DNA of 64,000 nucleotides from Microbacterium radiodurans (GTDB lineage: Bacteria > Actinomycetota > Actinomycetes > Actinomycetales > Microbacteriaceae), in assembly GCF_008710705.1 (NCBI RefSeq), contig NZ_VYRZ01000003.1, positions 672,758 to 736,757 on the forward strand, read 5' to 3'. The translations under genes were made by a program, and so were the position numbers. Shown here one piece after another: positions 25,675-34,375 of the stretch (positions are counted from its first letter, which is position 1; every line of letters begins with the position of its first letter). The notes below the pieces were generated by a model that saw only the letters and a list, made by a program, of their open reading frames with translations, had not been told where the DNA came from and did not search any database.

Positions 25675-27320
25675 ACGACTTCTTCGACGCCGTCCGCGGC
25701 GCTGCCGGCACCGCCGTCGACGCGGTGGTGGCCGCAGGCGACACCGTCGACAACAACCCGGTGCTCAACATCTCGATCTTCGGCGCGTTCGTCGCGGTGA
25801 CCCTGTTCATCGTCATCCGCGCCAGCCGCAACAACAAGACCGCCGCCGACTACTACGCCGCCGGACGGTCGTTCACGGGACCGCAGAACGGTTTCGCGAT
25901 CGCCGGCGACTATCTGTCGGCGGCATCCTTCCTCGGCATCTGCGGCGCGATCGCCATCAACGGGTACGACGGGTTCCTCTACTCGATCGGCTTCCTCGTC
26001 GCCTGGCTCGTCGCCTTGCTGCTGGTGGCCGAGCTCATGCGCAACACCGGCAAGTTCACGATGGCCGACGTGCTGTCGTTCCGGCTGAAGCAGACGCCGG
26101 TGCGGATGGCCGCGGCCATCACGACGCTCGCCGTGTGCTTCTTCTATCTCCTGGCGCAGATGGCCGGGGCCGGCGGGCTCGTGTCGCTGCTGCTCGGCAT
26201 CACCGAGCAGATCGGTCAGTCGATCGTCGTGGCCGTCGTCGGCGTGCTCATGATCGTGTACGTCCTCATCGGCGGGATGAAGGGCACGACCTGGGTGCAG
26301 ATCGTCAAGGCCTTCCTCCTCATCGGCGGCGCGCTCGTGATGACGATCTGGGTGCTCGCGATCAACGGGTTCAGCCTGAACACGCTGCTCGAGAGCGCGG
26401 TCGCCGCCTCGCCGCGCGGCGAGGCCATCCTCGGCCCCGGGCTGCAGTACGGCGCGAACCCGTGGGACTTCATCTCGCTCGCGCTCGCCCTGGTGCTCGG
26501 CACGGCGGGCCTGCCGCACGTGCTGATGCGCTTCTACACCGTCCCGACGGCGAAGGAGGCGCGTCGCTCCGTCGTCTGGGCGATCTGGCTCATCGGCCTG
26601 TTCTACCTCCTGACGCTCGTGCTCGGCTACGGCGCCGGGGCCCTCGTCGGCCCGGAGGCGATCGCCGCCGCGCCGGGTGGCGTGAACTCGGCCGCGCCGC
26701 TGCTGGCGCTCCAGCTGGGAGGACCGATCCTGCTGGGCTTCATCTCGGCGGTCGCGTTCGCGACGATCCTCGCGGTCGTCGCCGGCCTCACGATCACCGC
26801 GGCGGCGTCGTTCGCCCACGACATCTACGCGAACGTCGTGAAGAAGGGGAACGTCCCGCCGGACGGCGAGGTGAAGGTCGCCCGCCGGACGGTCATCGTC
26901 ATCGGCATCCTGGCGATCGTCGGCGGCATCGGCGTGCAGGGCCAGAACGTCGCGTTCCTGGTGGCCCTCGCGTTCGCCGTCGCCGCCTCGGCCAACCTGC
27001 CGACGATCATCTACTCCCTCTTCTGGCGCGGATTCACGACCCGCGGTGCGGTGTGGAGCATGTACGGCGGACTCGCCGCGGCGATCATCCTCATCGTGCT
27101 CTCGCCCGTGTTCTGGGGAACGGAGACGAGCGTCTTCAAGAACACCGGAGCCGCCATCTGGCCGCTGAACAACCCAGGGATCGTGTCGATCCCGCTCGGG
27201 TTCATCCTCGGCTGGATCGGTTCGGTCACCGAGCGCCGGGAAGAGGATCCCGTCAAGGCCGCCGAGATGGATGTGCGCTCGCTCACGGGCCACGGCGCCG
27301 AGAAGGCGGTCGACCACTAG
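25671..27320 (+). CDS. actP: cation/acetate symporter (SSS family)
   Basis: The 549-residue sodium:solute symporter has about 13 membrane helices. SSS signatures include YYAAGRSFTGPQNGFAIAGD (residues 58-77), AASFLGICG and VLIGGMKGTTWVQ. The ActP subgroup is indicated by the DUF485 partner and by GVQGQNVAFLVALAFAVAAS. It imports acetate or similar short carboxylates with a cation. The GTG start overlaps the DUF485 stop. A strong hairpin follows at 27332-27358. Confidence 0.92.
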   Translation: MNDFFDAVRGAAGTAVDAVVAAGDTVDNNPVLNISIFGAFVAVTLFIVIRASRNNKTAADYYAAGRSFTGPQNGFAIAGDYLSAASFLGICGAIAINGYDGFLYSIGFLVAWLVALLLVAELMRNTGKFTMADVLSFRLKQTPVRMAAAITTLAVCFFYLLAQMAGAGGLVSLLLGITEQIGQSIVVAVVGVLMIVYVLIGGMKGTTWVQIVKAFLLIGGALVMTIWVLAINGFSLNTLLESAVAASPRGEAILGPGLQYGANPWDFISLALALVLGTAGLPHVLMRFYTVPTAKEARRSVVWAIWLIGLFYLLTLVLGYGAGALVGPEAIAAAPGGVNSAAPLLALQLGGPILLGFISAVAFATILAVVAGLTITAAASFAHDIYANVVKKGNVPPDGEVKVARRTVIVIGILAIVGGIGVQGQNVAFLVALAFAVAASANLPTIIYSLFWRGFTTRGAVWSMYGGLAAAIILIVLSPVFWGTETSVFKNTGAAIWPLNNPGIVSIPLGFILGWIGSVTERREEDPVKAAEMDVRSLTGHGAEKAVDH

Positions 27321-27331
27321 GCCGGAACGGC

Positions 27332-27358
27332 GGCCCCGGACACCACCTGTCCGGGGCC
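27332..27358. terminator. bidirectional terminator between actP and the alkyltransferase-like gene
   Basis: GGCCCCGGACA (27332-27342) and TGTCCGGGGCC (27348-27358) form a perfect 11-bp stem with a 5-base loop. It lies between convergent genes, 12 bases after the actP stop. Confidence 0.85.
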
Positions 27359-27378
27359 ACCGTCGGTTCCGCCGCGGC

Positions 27379-27900
27379 CTACACGCGGGCGGGTCGGATG
27401 CCTGCCTCGAGATCGAGCAGGAACCGCTTGCGCTCGGGGTGGCCGCCGTACTCCCCGATCGATCCGTCGCTGCGGACCACGCGGTGCGCCGGCACGACGA
27501 TCGAGATCGGCGTGCGCGCACAAGCCGATCCGACCGCGCGATGCGCGCGCGGAGAACCGACCGCCGCGGCGACCTCGCCGTACGACGCGACCTCCCCGTA
27601 GGGGATCTCGCAGACGGCCTGCAGGGCGTCGCGGGCGAACCCCGGCGCCGTCAGGCGCCAGTCGATCGGGACTGCGAACGCGCGGCTCCGCCCGGCGAAG
27701 TACGCGTCGAGCTCGGCGGTGACGGATGCGGCCGACGCGGGATCGTGCGCCGGTGACGTTCTGAGCGCGAGCGCGATGTCGGTGAGGGCGGCGGCCGAGG
27801 GAGCGTCGAGCAGCGAGAGCGCGACGAGCCCATCGTCGGTGAGCACGATCAGGGCATCGCCGATCGGCGTGGGATGCACGGTGAACACGGCGCGGGTCAT
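27379..27900 (-). CDS. O6-alkylguanine-DNA alkyltransferase-like protein lacking the acceptor Cys
   Basis: The 173-residue protein has full AGT length: an N-terminal domain (residues 1-85) and the DNA-binding domain (YGEVASYGEVAAAVGSPRAHRAVGSA, with the Arg finger in RAVG). The active-site motif PCHRV reads PAHRV, with the GCG Ala codon at 27487-27489 (residue 138). The protein therefore cannot accept an alkyl group by the normal Cys mechanism. The rest of the active site (VVRSDGSIGEYGG) is intact. AGT-like ATL proteins with Trp or Ala at this position bind alkylated guanine and recruit nucleotide excision repair. A full-length N-terminal domain is less usual for ATLs. Confidence 0.88.
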   Translation of the reverse strand: MTRAVFTVHPTPIGDALIVLTDDGLVALSLLDAPSAAALTDIALALRTSPAHDPASAASVTAELDAYFAGRSRAFAVPIDWRLTAPGFARDALQAVCEIPYGEVASYGEVAAAVGSPRAHRAVGSACARTPISIVVPAHRVVRSDGSIGEYGGHPERKRFLLDLEAGIRPARV

Positions 27901-28137
27901 AGGGACATCTTGACCGTCGTCGCCGATGCGGCCCGCGCGCCGAGCGCTGCCGGTGGATCGTCCCCCGCATCCGGATGCCGGGGAGGAGCGGCGAAACCGG
28001 CGGCGTGTCGGAATTCGCGCGAAACTCGCACGGGCTGAGCGGCGCGGGGGAGGATCCGGCTTAGGGTGTCTGCTGTGTGGCGAGGAGAACGAGGAGCCGT
28101 CCGTCCGGACGAGACCCAGGGAAGCGGGGACGATCCG

Positions 28138-31100
28138 GTGACCCCCTCGCAGCTGAGTCTGGCCGACGAGGACGTCAGCGTCATCCACGTCGCCGAGCCC
28201 GAGCGCGACCGCATCCGCGTGCAGGCGGCTCACCTGGGCGGCCGTTCGACGCTGCTGCAGTACGTCGTCTCGGACGACGCCGGCATCGACATCACCAAGG
28301 CCCACCCCGGAAGCCTGCCGCAGTTCATCACCGGGCGCTCGACCCTGCTCTCGAACCTCTTCCGCGATGAGGTCGCGCTGCGGACGGCGCGTCTCGCCGC
28401 CGGGCGGATCACCGCGAAGGACGTCGAGCTGCGCACCACCCGCGGGCTCGACACCGTCCATCTCGGTGTCGGCTTCGCGACGTGGCGCTCGGGCGGGGTC
28501 ACCTACACGGCTCCGGTGCTGCTGCGGCCGCTCGCCATCCGCCGGCACCACGGCGACTTCGACCTGAAGCTGCACGGCTCGTTCGCGGTCAACCCCGAGC
28601 TCGTCGAGGTGGCGCGCACGCACTTCGGCATCGACATCGACCGGCGAGGTCTCGCCGCCCTCGCGTACGAGGGCGGGGTGTTCAAGCCGCAGCCGGTCAT
28701 CGACCACCTCCGGGCGCTCACCGCGCACGTCGAGACGTTCACGGTGCAGCCGCGCCTGATCGTCTCGACCTTCGCCGACGTCTCCGCCCGCGCCGAGCGC
28801 GACGCGGCGGACCTGGACGTGCCGGTCATCAACGCGCTCGCCGGCCACGACGCCGACCGCGAGCTCGTGGCCATGAGTCACCCCGTGCCCGACCCCGTTC
28901 CCGCCGACGACCGGCCCCCGGCATCCGATCGGCTCCTCCTCGACGCCGACGCCGAGCAGGAGGGCGTCCTCGAGCGCATCGTGGCCGGGCAGTCGCTCGT
29001 CGTCCACACGCTGCCAGGCACCGGGGGGACGCAGACGATCATCAACGCCGTCGGCGAGCTCGTCCGCCGGGGCAAGCGCGTCCTCGTCGTGAGCGCTCGG
29101 CGCTCGACCCTCGAAGGCGTCCGCCATCGCCTGTCGGGCATCGGCCTGCCGGGACTCGCCGTCTCGCCGCGCAGCGTGCACCGCGACCTCATCCGGGCGA
29201 TCGCGCGCAACGAGAAGGCGCAGCAGCCCAAGATGGGCGAGATCGACGACGCGCTCGTGCGGCTGCGCGGCGTCCTGCGCGACTACCGCGTCGCCCTGAC
29301 GCAGCGGCATCCGCAGCTCGGGGTCTCACCGCTCGAGGTGCTGCAGAAGCTCACGACGATCGCCGCGCAGACGCCGCAACCCGCGGCCGCGACCCGGTTC
29401 GACCTCACGACGCTCCAGCGGCTCTCGACGCGCCGCGCCGAGGCCGCGACTTCGCTGGCGACCGCCGCGCGACTGGGGGAGTTCCGCTTCGGGCCCGATG
29501 ACTCGCCGTGGTACGGCGTCGCCTTCGACACCACCGAGCAGGCGCGCTCGGCGCACGCCCTCGCGACGCGTCTGCACCGGTCCGAGATCCCCGAGATCCT
29601 CGAGCGCGCCTACGAGCTCATCGGACAGACCCGGATGCGGCCGTTCACGACGCTCGCCGAACTGGGCTCCTACATCCGGCTGCTGCAGGGCATCCGCGCC
29701 TCGCTCGACCGGTTCAGCCTCACGGTGTTCGAGCGGCCGCTCGACGACCTCATCGAGGCGCATTCGACCCGGCGCGACACCCCCGACATGAACGGCGCGA
29801 ACCGTCGTCGCCTGCGCCGCCTGTCGAAGGAGTACGTGCGCCCGGGCATGCACGTCACCGACATGCACGATGCGCTCGTGCGCGTGCAGCAGCAGCGGAC
29901 GCAGTGGCAGAACCTCGCCGAGGTCGGAGTCGTGCCGCAGATCCCCGCCGGGCTCGACGGTGTCGCCACGCTCTGGCAGCGCGTCGACGCCGACCTGAGC
30001 GAACTCTCGCGCGTGCTCGGCCCGGGCCACGACCTGCTCGCGACGCCGATCCCCGATCTCGTGCGCACCCTCGCCGGGCTCGCCGCCGAGTCCGACGTGT
30101 TCGACAACCTCGTCGAGCGCGCCACGCTGCGCAGCGATCTCGCCGCGCTCGGTCTCGACGCCCTGCTGACCGAGCTGTCGGTGCGGCACGTTCCCGAGGC
30201 CGACGTGGCGGGGGAGTTCGAGTTCGCCTGGTGGCAATCGGCGCTCGAGGCGATGCTCCGCACCGACCGTGCGCTGCTCGGTGCGAACACGAGCGTCGTC
30301 GACCGACTCGAACGCGACTTCCGTCTCGTCGACGAGGCCCACGCCGCCTCGGCCGGACAGCAGCTGGCCGCCGAACTGGCGACGCGGTGGAAGATCGCGA
30401 TCGTCGACGAGGCCGACGAGACCGCCGTCCTGAAGTCCGCGCTGCGAGAGGGAACGGCCTCGGCGGCCGAGCTCCTCTCGGCGGCACCGAAGCTGCTCCG
30501 CTCCCTCGCCCCGGTCTGGCTCGCGTCGCCGTACGAGGTCTCCGCGCTCCCGGCGCGTCCGGTGTTCGACGTCGTCCTGGTGGCGGATGCCGCGGCGCTC
30601 AGCGTCGCCGAGTCGGCCGCGGCGCTCCGGCGCGGCCGACAGGTCGTCGCCTTCGGCGACCCGGTGACCCAGCGTCCGACGCCGTTCGAGATCGCGGCCG
30701 ACCGCGATGCGTCCGATGACGCGCCGACCGAGCTCGAGGAGCGCTCGGTGTTCGAGCGACTCGCCGACATCGTCCCGGTCGAGACCCTCACGCGCAGCTA
30801 CCGCGCCGGCGGCGAGGACCTCGCCGAGCTCGTCAACGAGGCCTTCTACGGCGGCGAGATCGTGTCGTTCCCCTGGGCCGGGTCCTATCTCGGCCGCGGC
30901 AGCCTGAGCGTCGACTACGTCGAGGGCGGTGTCGGTGCGCCCGATCCGGTGTCCGGCGCCGTCGAGAGCCCCGACGCCGAGGTCGCCCGCGTCGTGACCC
31001 TCGTCGTCGAGCACGCGATCAACCGCCCCGCCGAGTCGCTCATGGTCGTCACGGCCTCGACGAAGCACGCGCTGCGCATCCGAGCCGCCGTCGAGGCGGC

Positions 31101-31794
31101 CTTCGCGGGTCGTTCCGACGTCGCGGAGTTCGTCGGTCGCGAGACCGCCGAGCCGTTCGCCGTGCTCGGTCTCGAGGAGTCGGTCGCCGAGAGCCGCGAC
31201 CGCGTCGTCTTCTCGCTCGGGTATGGGCTCACCCGCCACGGCCGCGTCCTCAGCGACTTCGGCGTGCTCTCGGGTGCCGACGGCGAACGGCTGCTGACCG
31301 TCGGGATGACGCGGGCCCGCCGCTCGATGGTGATCGTGTCGTCGATCCGGCCCTCCGCGTTCGACGACGGACGTCTCGAGAACGGGGCCGCGACGCTCAT
31401 GTCGATCCTCGGTGGCATCGCCGCGCGCGCCCGCGAGGCGCGGCTCGAGGATCTCGCCGACCCGCTGACCCTCGTTCTCGCGCAGCACCTGCGGAGTCTC
31501 GGCGTCGCCGTCGACGTCGCCTACCGCGGTCTGCTGCCGCTGGTGGCCCAGCGCGACGGCAAGGCCGTCGTCGTCGAGGGCGACCCCGAGACCATCGGAC
31601 AGTCGCTGCGCGAATCGCTCCGGCTGCGTCCGCAGATCCTCCGGCGCCTGGGCTGGCACTACATCCGCGTCCACTCGTTCGACCTGTACAGCGACCCGGC
31701 CGGTGTCGCCGCGCGCGTCGCGGCGATCCTCGGCGTCGAGCCGGAGGCGCCGGTCGCCGAGGCGACGACCGAGCCGCTCGATGTCATCGAGTGA
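28138..31794 (+). CDS. SF1 helicase-like protein with degenerate ATPase motifs
   Basis: The 1218-residue protein follows the layout of Upf1-like SF1 helicases with a C-terminal nuclease-like domain. A Walker A region lies at residues 293-300 (PGTGGTQT, Gly297 where Lys is expected). A Walker B region lies near 813-822 (LVADAAALS, Ala818 where Glu is expected). Motif III is FGDPVTQRP, followed by LTRSYRAGGEDL and motif VI GMTRARRSMVIV. The end (LRSLGVAVDVAYRG, VVVEGDPE, LGWHYIRVHSFDLY) resembles the MTES_1575-type REase domain without its usual Asp. The N-terminal 250 residues are family-specific. I chose GTG 28138 (GGGGA upstream) over 28066. A nucleic-acid-binding role without normal ATPase is inference. 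Confidence 0.85.
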   Translation: MTPSQLSLADEDVSVIHVAEPERDRIRVQAAHLGGRSTLLQYVVSDDAGIDITKAHPGSLPQFITGRSTLLSNLFRDEVALRTARLAAGRITAKDVELRTTRGLDTVHLGVGFATWRSGGVTYTAPVLLRPLAIRRHHGDFDLKLHGSFAVNPELVEVARTHFGIDIDRRGLAALAYEGGVFKPQPVIDHLRALTAHVETFTVQPRLIVSTFADVSARAERDAADLDVPVINALAGHDADRELVAMSHPVPDPVPADDRPPASDRLLLDADAEQEGVLERIVAGQSLVVHTLPGTGGTQTIINAVGELVRRGKRVLVVSARRSTLEGVRHRLSGIGLPGLAVSPRSVHRDLIRAIARNEKAQQPKMGEIDDALVRLRGVLRDYRVALTQRHPQLGVSPLEVLQKLTTIAAQTPQPAAATRFDLTTLQRLSTRRAEAATSLATAARLGEFRFGPDDSPWYGVAFDTTEQARSAHALATRLHRSEIPEILERAYELIGQTRMRPFTTLAELGSYIRLLQGIRASLDRFSLTVFERPLDDLIEAHSTRRDTPDMNGANRRRLRRLSKEYVRPGMHVTDMHDALVRVQQQRTQWQNLAEVGVVPQIPAGLDGVATLWQRVDADLSELSRVLGPGHDLLATPIPDLVRTLAGLAAESDVFDNLVERATLRSDLAALGLDALLTELSVRHVPEADVAGEFEFAWWQSALEAMLRTDRALLGANTSVVDRLERDFRLVDEAHAASAGQQLAAELATRWKIAIVDEADETAVLKSALREGTASAAELLSAAPKLLRSLAPVWLASPYEVSALPARPVFDVVLVADAAALSVAESAAALRRGRQVVAFGDPVTQRPTPFEIAADRDASDDAPTELEERSVFERLADIVPVETLTRSYRAGGEDLAELVNEAFYGGEIVSFPWAGSYLGRGSLSVDYVEGGVGAPDPVSGAVESPDAEVARVVTLVVEHAINRPAESLMVVTASTKHALRIRAAVEAAFAGRSDVAEFVGRETAEPFAVLGLEESVAESRDRVVFSLGYGLTRHGRVLSDFGVLSGADGERLLTVGMTRARRSMVIVSSIRPSAFDDGRLENGAATLMSILGGIAARAREARLEDLADPLTLVLAQHLRSLGVAVDVAYRGLLPLVAQRDGKAVVVEGDPETIGQSLRESLRLRPQILRRLGWHYIRVHSFDLYSDPAGVAARVAAILGVEPEAPVAEATTEPLDVIE

Positions 31795-31975
31795 CCGGCA
31801 GCGGGTCGAGCGCGTCGGCCCGCGCCGGGCGCGGCTGACGCCGGCACCCGACACGACGGCCGAGCCGGTCGCGTCCGATCAGACGACGGATGCCCCGGGC
31901 GGCCACGACGGCGCACCCGGGGCATCCGGCCCGAACGACGAGCGCATGCGGAACGACGTCCCGCCGCACTACTGA
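31781..31975 (+). CDS. small hydrophilic hypothetical protein, 64 aa
   Basis: The frame starts 14 bases inside the helicase-like gene and encodes a charged, disordered protein (MSSSDRQRVERVGPRRARL at the start). It ends NDERMRNDVPPHY, an ending I associate with small Microbacteriaceae proteins of unknown function. No ribosome-binding site is visible; translation is probably coupled to the upstream gene. It ends 6 bases before the convergent mscL stop. Confidence 0.55.
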   Translation: MSSSDRQRVERVGPRRARLTPAPDTTAEPVASDQTTDAPGGHDGAPGASGPNDERMRNDVPPHY

Positions 31976-31981
31976 TCGGCA

Positions 31982-32446
31982 CTACTGAACGGGGGGCTGC
32001 TGATTCCGCGTCGCGGGTGCCGCCGGCGCTGCCGACTCAGCCCGGTTCCGCTCGAGCAGGTCGCGGATCTGGATGAGCAGCTCCTGCTCCGTGGGAAGCT
32101 TCGCCGCCTCTTCGACGACGCCGGCCTTCGCGGCCTGGCGCTCCTTCCACTTGTTCATCGGGACGACGAACACGAGATAGACCACGAGCGCGACGGCGAA
32201 GAAGCTGATGATCGCGCTGACCAGGGTGCCGAGCGGGAACGTCACCGGATCTCCGTGCACGCCGATCAGGGTCGGGCCGACGGCGCCCGTGTCGGGGTCC
32301 GGCTGATAGACCAGCGATACCAGGGGAGTGATGATGCTCGACACGATCGCATTGACGATCGCGGTGAACGCTCCGCCGATGACGACGGCGACCGCCAGGT
32401 CGATGACATTGCCGCGCATGATGAAGTCGCGGAAGCCCTTGATCAC
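31982..32446 (-). CDS. mscL: large-conductance mechanosensitive channel
   Basis: The 154-residue protein has the MscL N-terminus KGFRDFIMRGNVIDLAV, the first pore helix AVVIGGAFTAIVNAIVSSI, a periplasmic loop with the TLIGVHGDP stretch, the second helix (about residues 75-98) and the cytoplasmic helix KLPTEQELLIQIRDLLE. It opens under membrane tension to release solutes. A GTG start follows a perfect AGGAGG. It is last in an operon with the FmdB-like protein and 5-FTHF cyclo-ligase. Confidence 0.96.
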   Translation of the reverse strand: MIKGFRDFIMRGNVIDLAVAVVIGGAFTAIVNAIVSSIITPLVSLVYQPDPDTGAVGPTLIGVHGDPVTFPLGTLVSAIISFFAVALVVYLVFVVPMNKWKERQAAKAGVVEEAAKLPTEQELLIQIRDLLERNRAESAAPAAPATRNQQPPVQ

Positions 32447-32477
32447 GGGTGTCCTCCTTCTCCGGCCGGGCCGGTGT

Positions 32478-32801
32478 CTACGATCCCGCGGGTGCGGGCG
32501 AGGACTTCGCCTCCGACGTCGATGATGCCGAAGACGACGACGACGCGCCACCGCCGGACGCGGCGCCCGATGCGCTCGACGAACCGGACGCGTCCGACGA
32601 GCCCGACGAACCCGACGAACCCGACGAGCGCGAGTCGGTCCGATAGAAGCCGGCGCCGTTGAAGGTCACGCCGATCGAGCCGTACTGCTTGCGCAGCTCG
32701 CCGGAGCACTCCGGGCACACGGTGAGGGCGGAATCGGCGAAGGACTGGACGGCGTCGAAGCGGTGCCCGCAGTTCTTGCAGGCATAGGCGTAGGTGGGCA
32801 T
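32478..32801 (-). CDS. FmdB family zinc-ribbon protein
   Basis: The 107-residue protein starts MPTYAYACKNCGHRFD and has two CxxC pairs (CKNC, CPEC) that bind zinc, followed by GSIGVTFNGAGFYRTD. These are all FmdB-family marks. From residue 60 it is a Ser/Gly/Ala low-complexity tail. It may act as a nucleic-acid-binding regulator. It lies between the cyclo-ligase gene and mscL, with gaps of 13 and 31 bases, in one operon. Confidence 0.92.
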   Translation of the reverse strand: MPTYAYACKNCGHRFDAVQSFADSALTVCPECSGELRKQYGSIGVTFNGAGFYRTDSRSSGSSGSSGSSDASGSSSASGAASGGGASSSSSASSTSEAKSSPAPAGS

Positions 32802-32814
32802 TGTTCCTCGGCTG

Positions 32815-33411
32815 TCAGCGCGTCTCGGTGGCGAGGACGACGGTTCGGGTGGGGGTGACGACGCCGTCGACGGGCTGGTCGTGCAGGTCGCGCGGCACCT
32901 CGTCGACGAGTTCGGAGTCGAAGACGACAGCGTAGACGGGCGGCGGGTTCTCCATCGAACCCAGCGTCTTGTCGAAGTAGCCCCGGCCCCAGCCCAGCCG
33001 CATCCCGCCCGCGTCCACCGCGGCGGCGGGGATGACGAGCAGGTCGACCTCGCTCAGAGCGAGCGGGCTGAGCACCTCGCCGACCGGTTCCGGCAGGCCG
33101 AACATCCCGTCGGCGACGGCGCCGCCGGGTTCGGCGACGATCCAATCGAGCAGACCGTCGGTCCGGGTCACCGGGAGGAGGACGCGCACACCGGCGGCGA
33201 CGGCGGCGTCGACGAAGACGCGGGTGCCGGGCTCGGTGGGGGTGGAGAGGTAGCACGAGAGCGACCTCGCGCCCACCTGCGCGATGAGCCGATCGAGCTG
33301 AGAGCGGATGCCGTCGGCCGCGCTCTCGCGAGCGGCATCCGACATCATCGACCGACGCTCCCGCAGCTCCGCCCGGAGCGCGCGCTTGGCGTTGTCGATC
33401 GCGTCGGACAT
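32815..33411 (-). CDS. 5-formyltetrahydrofolate cyclo-ligase
   Basis: The 198-residue enzyme converts 5-formyl-THF to 5,10-methenyl-THF using ATP. It has the family motifs ALRAELRERRS at the N-terminus, ATP-binding GGMRLGWGRGYFDK (near residue 140) and a terminal VVTPTRTVVLATETR. The length is typical. It is the first gene of the operon with FmdB and mscL and is divergent from galU with 66 bases between starts. Confidence 0.95.
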   Translation of the reverse strand: MSDAIDNAKRALRAELRERRSMMSDAARESAADGIRSQLDRLIAQVGARSLSCYLSTPTEPGTRVFVDAAVAAGVRVLLPVTRTDGLLDWIVAEPGGAVADGMFGLPEPVGEVLSPLALSEVDLLVIPAAAVDAGGMRLGWGRGYFDKTLGSMENPPPVYAVVFDSELVDEVPRDLHDQPVDGVVTPTRTVVLATETR

Positions 33412-33477
33412 GACCCCGATTGTAAACGGTGGGAGTCGCGCGTCTCGCGGAACGCGACCGGTCGATATGGTGGTCCC

Positions 33478-34356
33478 ATGTCTCAGCAGCGCATCAAGGC
33501 CGTCATCCCTGCCGCGGGTCTCGGTACCCGCTTCCTTCCCGCGACGAAGGCGATGCCGAAGGAGATGCTGCCGGTCGTCGACAAGCCCGCGATCCAGTAC
33601 GTCGTCGAAGAGGCGACGCAGGCCGGCATCGACGATGTCCTGATCATCATCGGTCGCAACAAGAACAACCTCTCGAACCACTTCGACTCCGTCCCCGAGC
33701 TCGAGCACAACCTCACCCGCAAGGGCGACGACGTCAAGCTCCGCAAGGTGCAGGAGTCGTCCGACCTCGCCGACATCCACTTCGTCCGTCAGGGCGAGCC
33801 GAAGGGTCTCGGTCACGCGGTGCTGCGCTCCCGCGCGCACGTCGGCGACTCGAACTTCGCCGTCATGCTCGGCGACGACCTCATCGACGAGCGCGACCCG
33901 CTGCTGCCCAAGATGCTCGCCGAGCAGGAGCGCTCTGGTCTCACGGTCGTCGCTCTCATGGAGGTCGATCCCGACCAGATCCATCTGTACGGCGCTGCCG
34001 CGGTCGAGCCGACCGACGACCCCGATGTCGTGAAGGTCACGGGCCTGGTCGAGAAGCCGAAGAAGGAGGACGCTCCGTCCAACTACGCCATCATCGGTCG
34101 GTACGTGCTCAAGCCGAACGTCTACGAGATCCTCGAACGGACCGAGCCGGGCAAGGGCGGTGAGATCCAGCTGACGGACGCGCTGCAGGAGCTCGCGACC
34201 ACCGAGGGCGTGCTCGGCGTCGTCTTCCGCGGTCGCCGCTACGACACCGGTGACCGGCTCGACTACATCAAGGCGATCGTGCAGCTGGCGAGCGACCGGG
34301 ACGACCTCGGTCCCGAGCTCCGCCCCTGGCTGCAGGAATTCGTCGCGACCCTCTGA
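33478..34356 (+). CDS. galU: UTP--glucose-1-phosphate uridylyltransferase
   Basis: The 292-residue enzyme makes UDP-glucose from UTP and glucose-1-phosphate for cell-wall and exopolysaccharide synthesis. Nucleotide-binding motif IPAAGLGTRFLPATKA (residues 10-25), EMLPVVDKP, EGLGHAV-type PKGLGHAV, LGDDL and the sugar-binding LVEKPKKEDAPSN are all present. TATGGT ends 6 bases before the ATG, so the transcript is probably leaderless. An acetyltransferase gene follows 19 bases later. Confidence 0.96.
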   Translation: MSQQRIKAVIPAAGLGTRFLPATKAMPKEMLPVVDKPAIQYVVEEATQAGIDDVLIIIGRNKNNLSNHFDSVPELEHNLTRKGDDVKLRKVQESSDLADIHFVRQGEPKGLGHAVLRSRAHVGDSNFAVMLGDDLIDERDPLLPKMLAEQERSGLTVVALMEVDPDQIHLYGAAAVEPTDDPDVVKVTGLVEKPKKEDAPSNYAIIGRYVLKPNVYEILERTEPGKGGEIQLTDALQELATTEGVLGVVFRGRRYDTGDRLDYIKAIVQLASDRDDLGPELRPWLQEFVATL

Positions 34357-34375
34357 CCCCCCGAACGGACTCTGC

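Noticed and set aside
27379..29310. Extending the alkyltransferase-like gene upstream to 29310 on the minus strand
   Set aside because: The extension is antisense to the helicase-like gene; the protein family starts at the ATG at 27900.
29326..31854. An 842-codon minus-strand frame opposite the helicase-like gene
   Set aside because: Composition (Glu/Arg/Gly/Val/His-rich) is that of an antisense shadow and no motif is present; the plus-strand gene is coherent over its full length.
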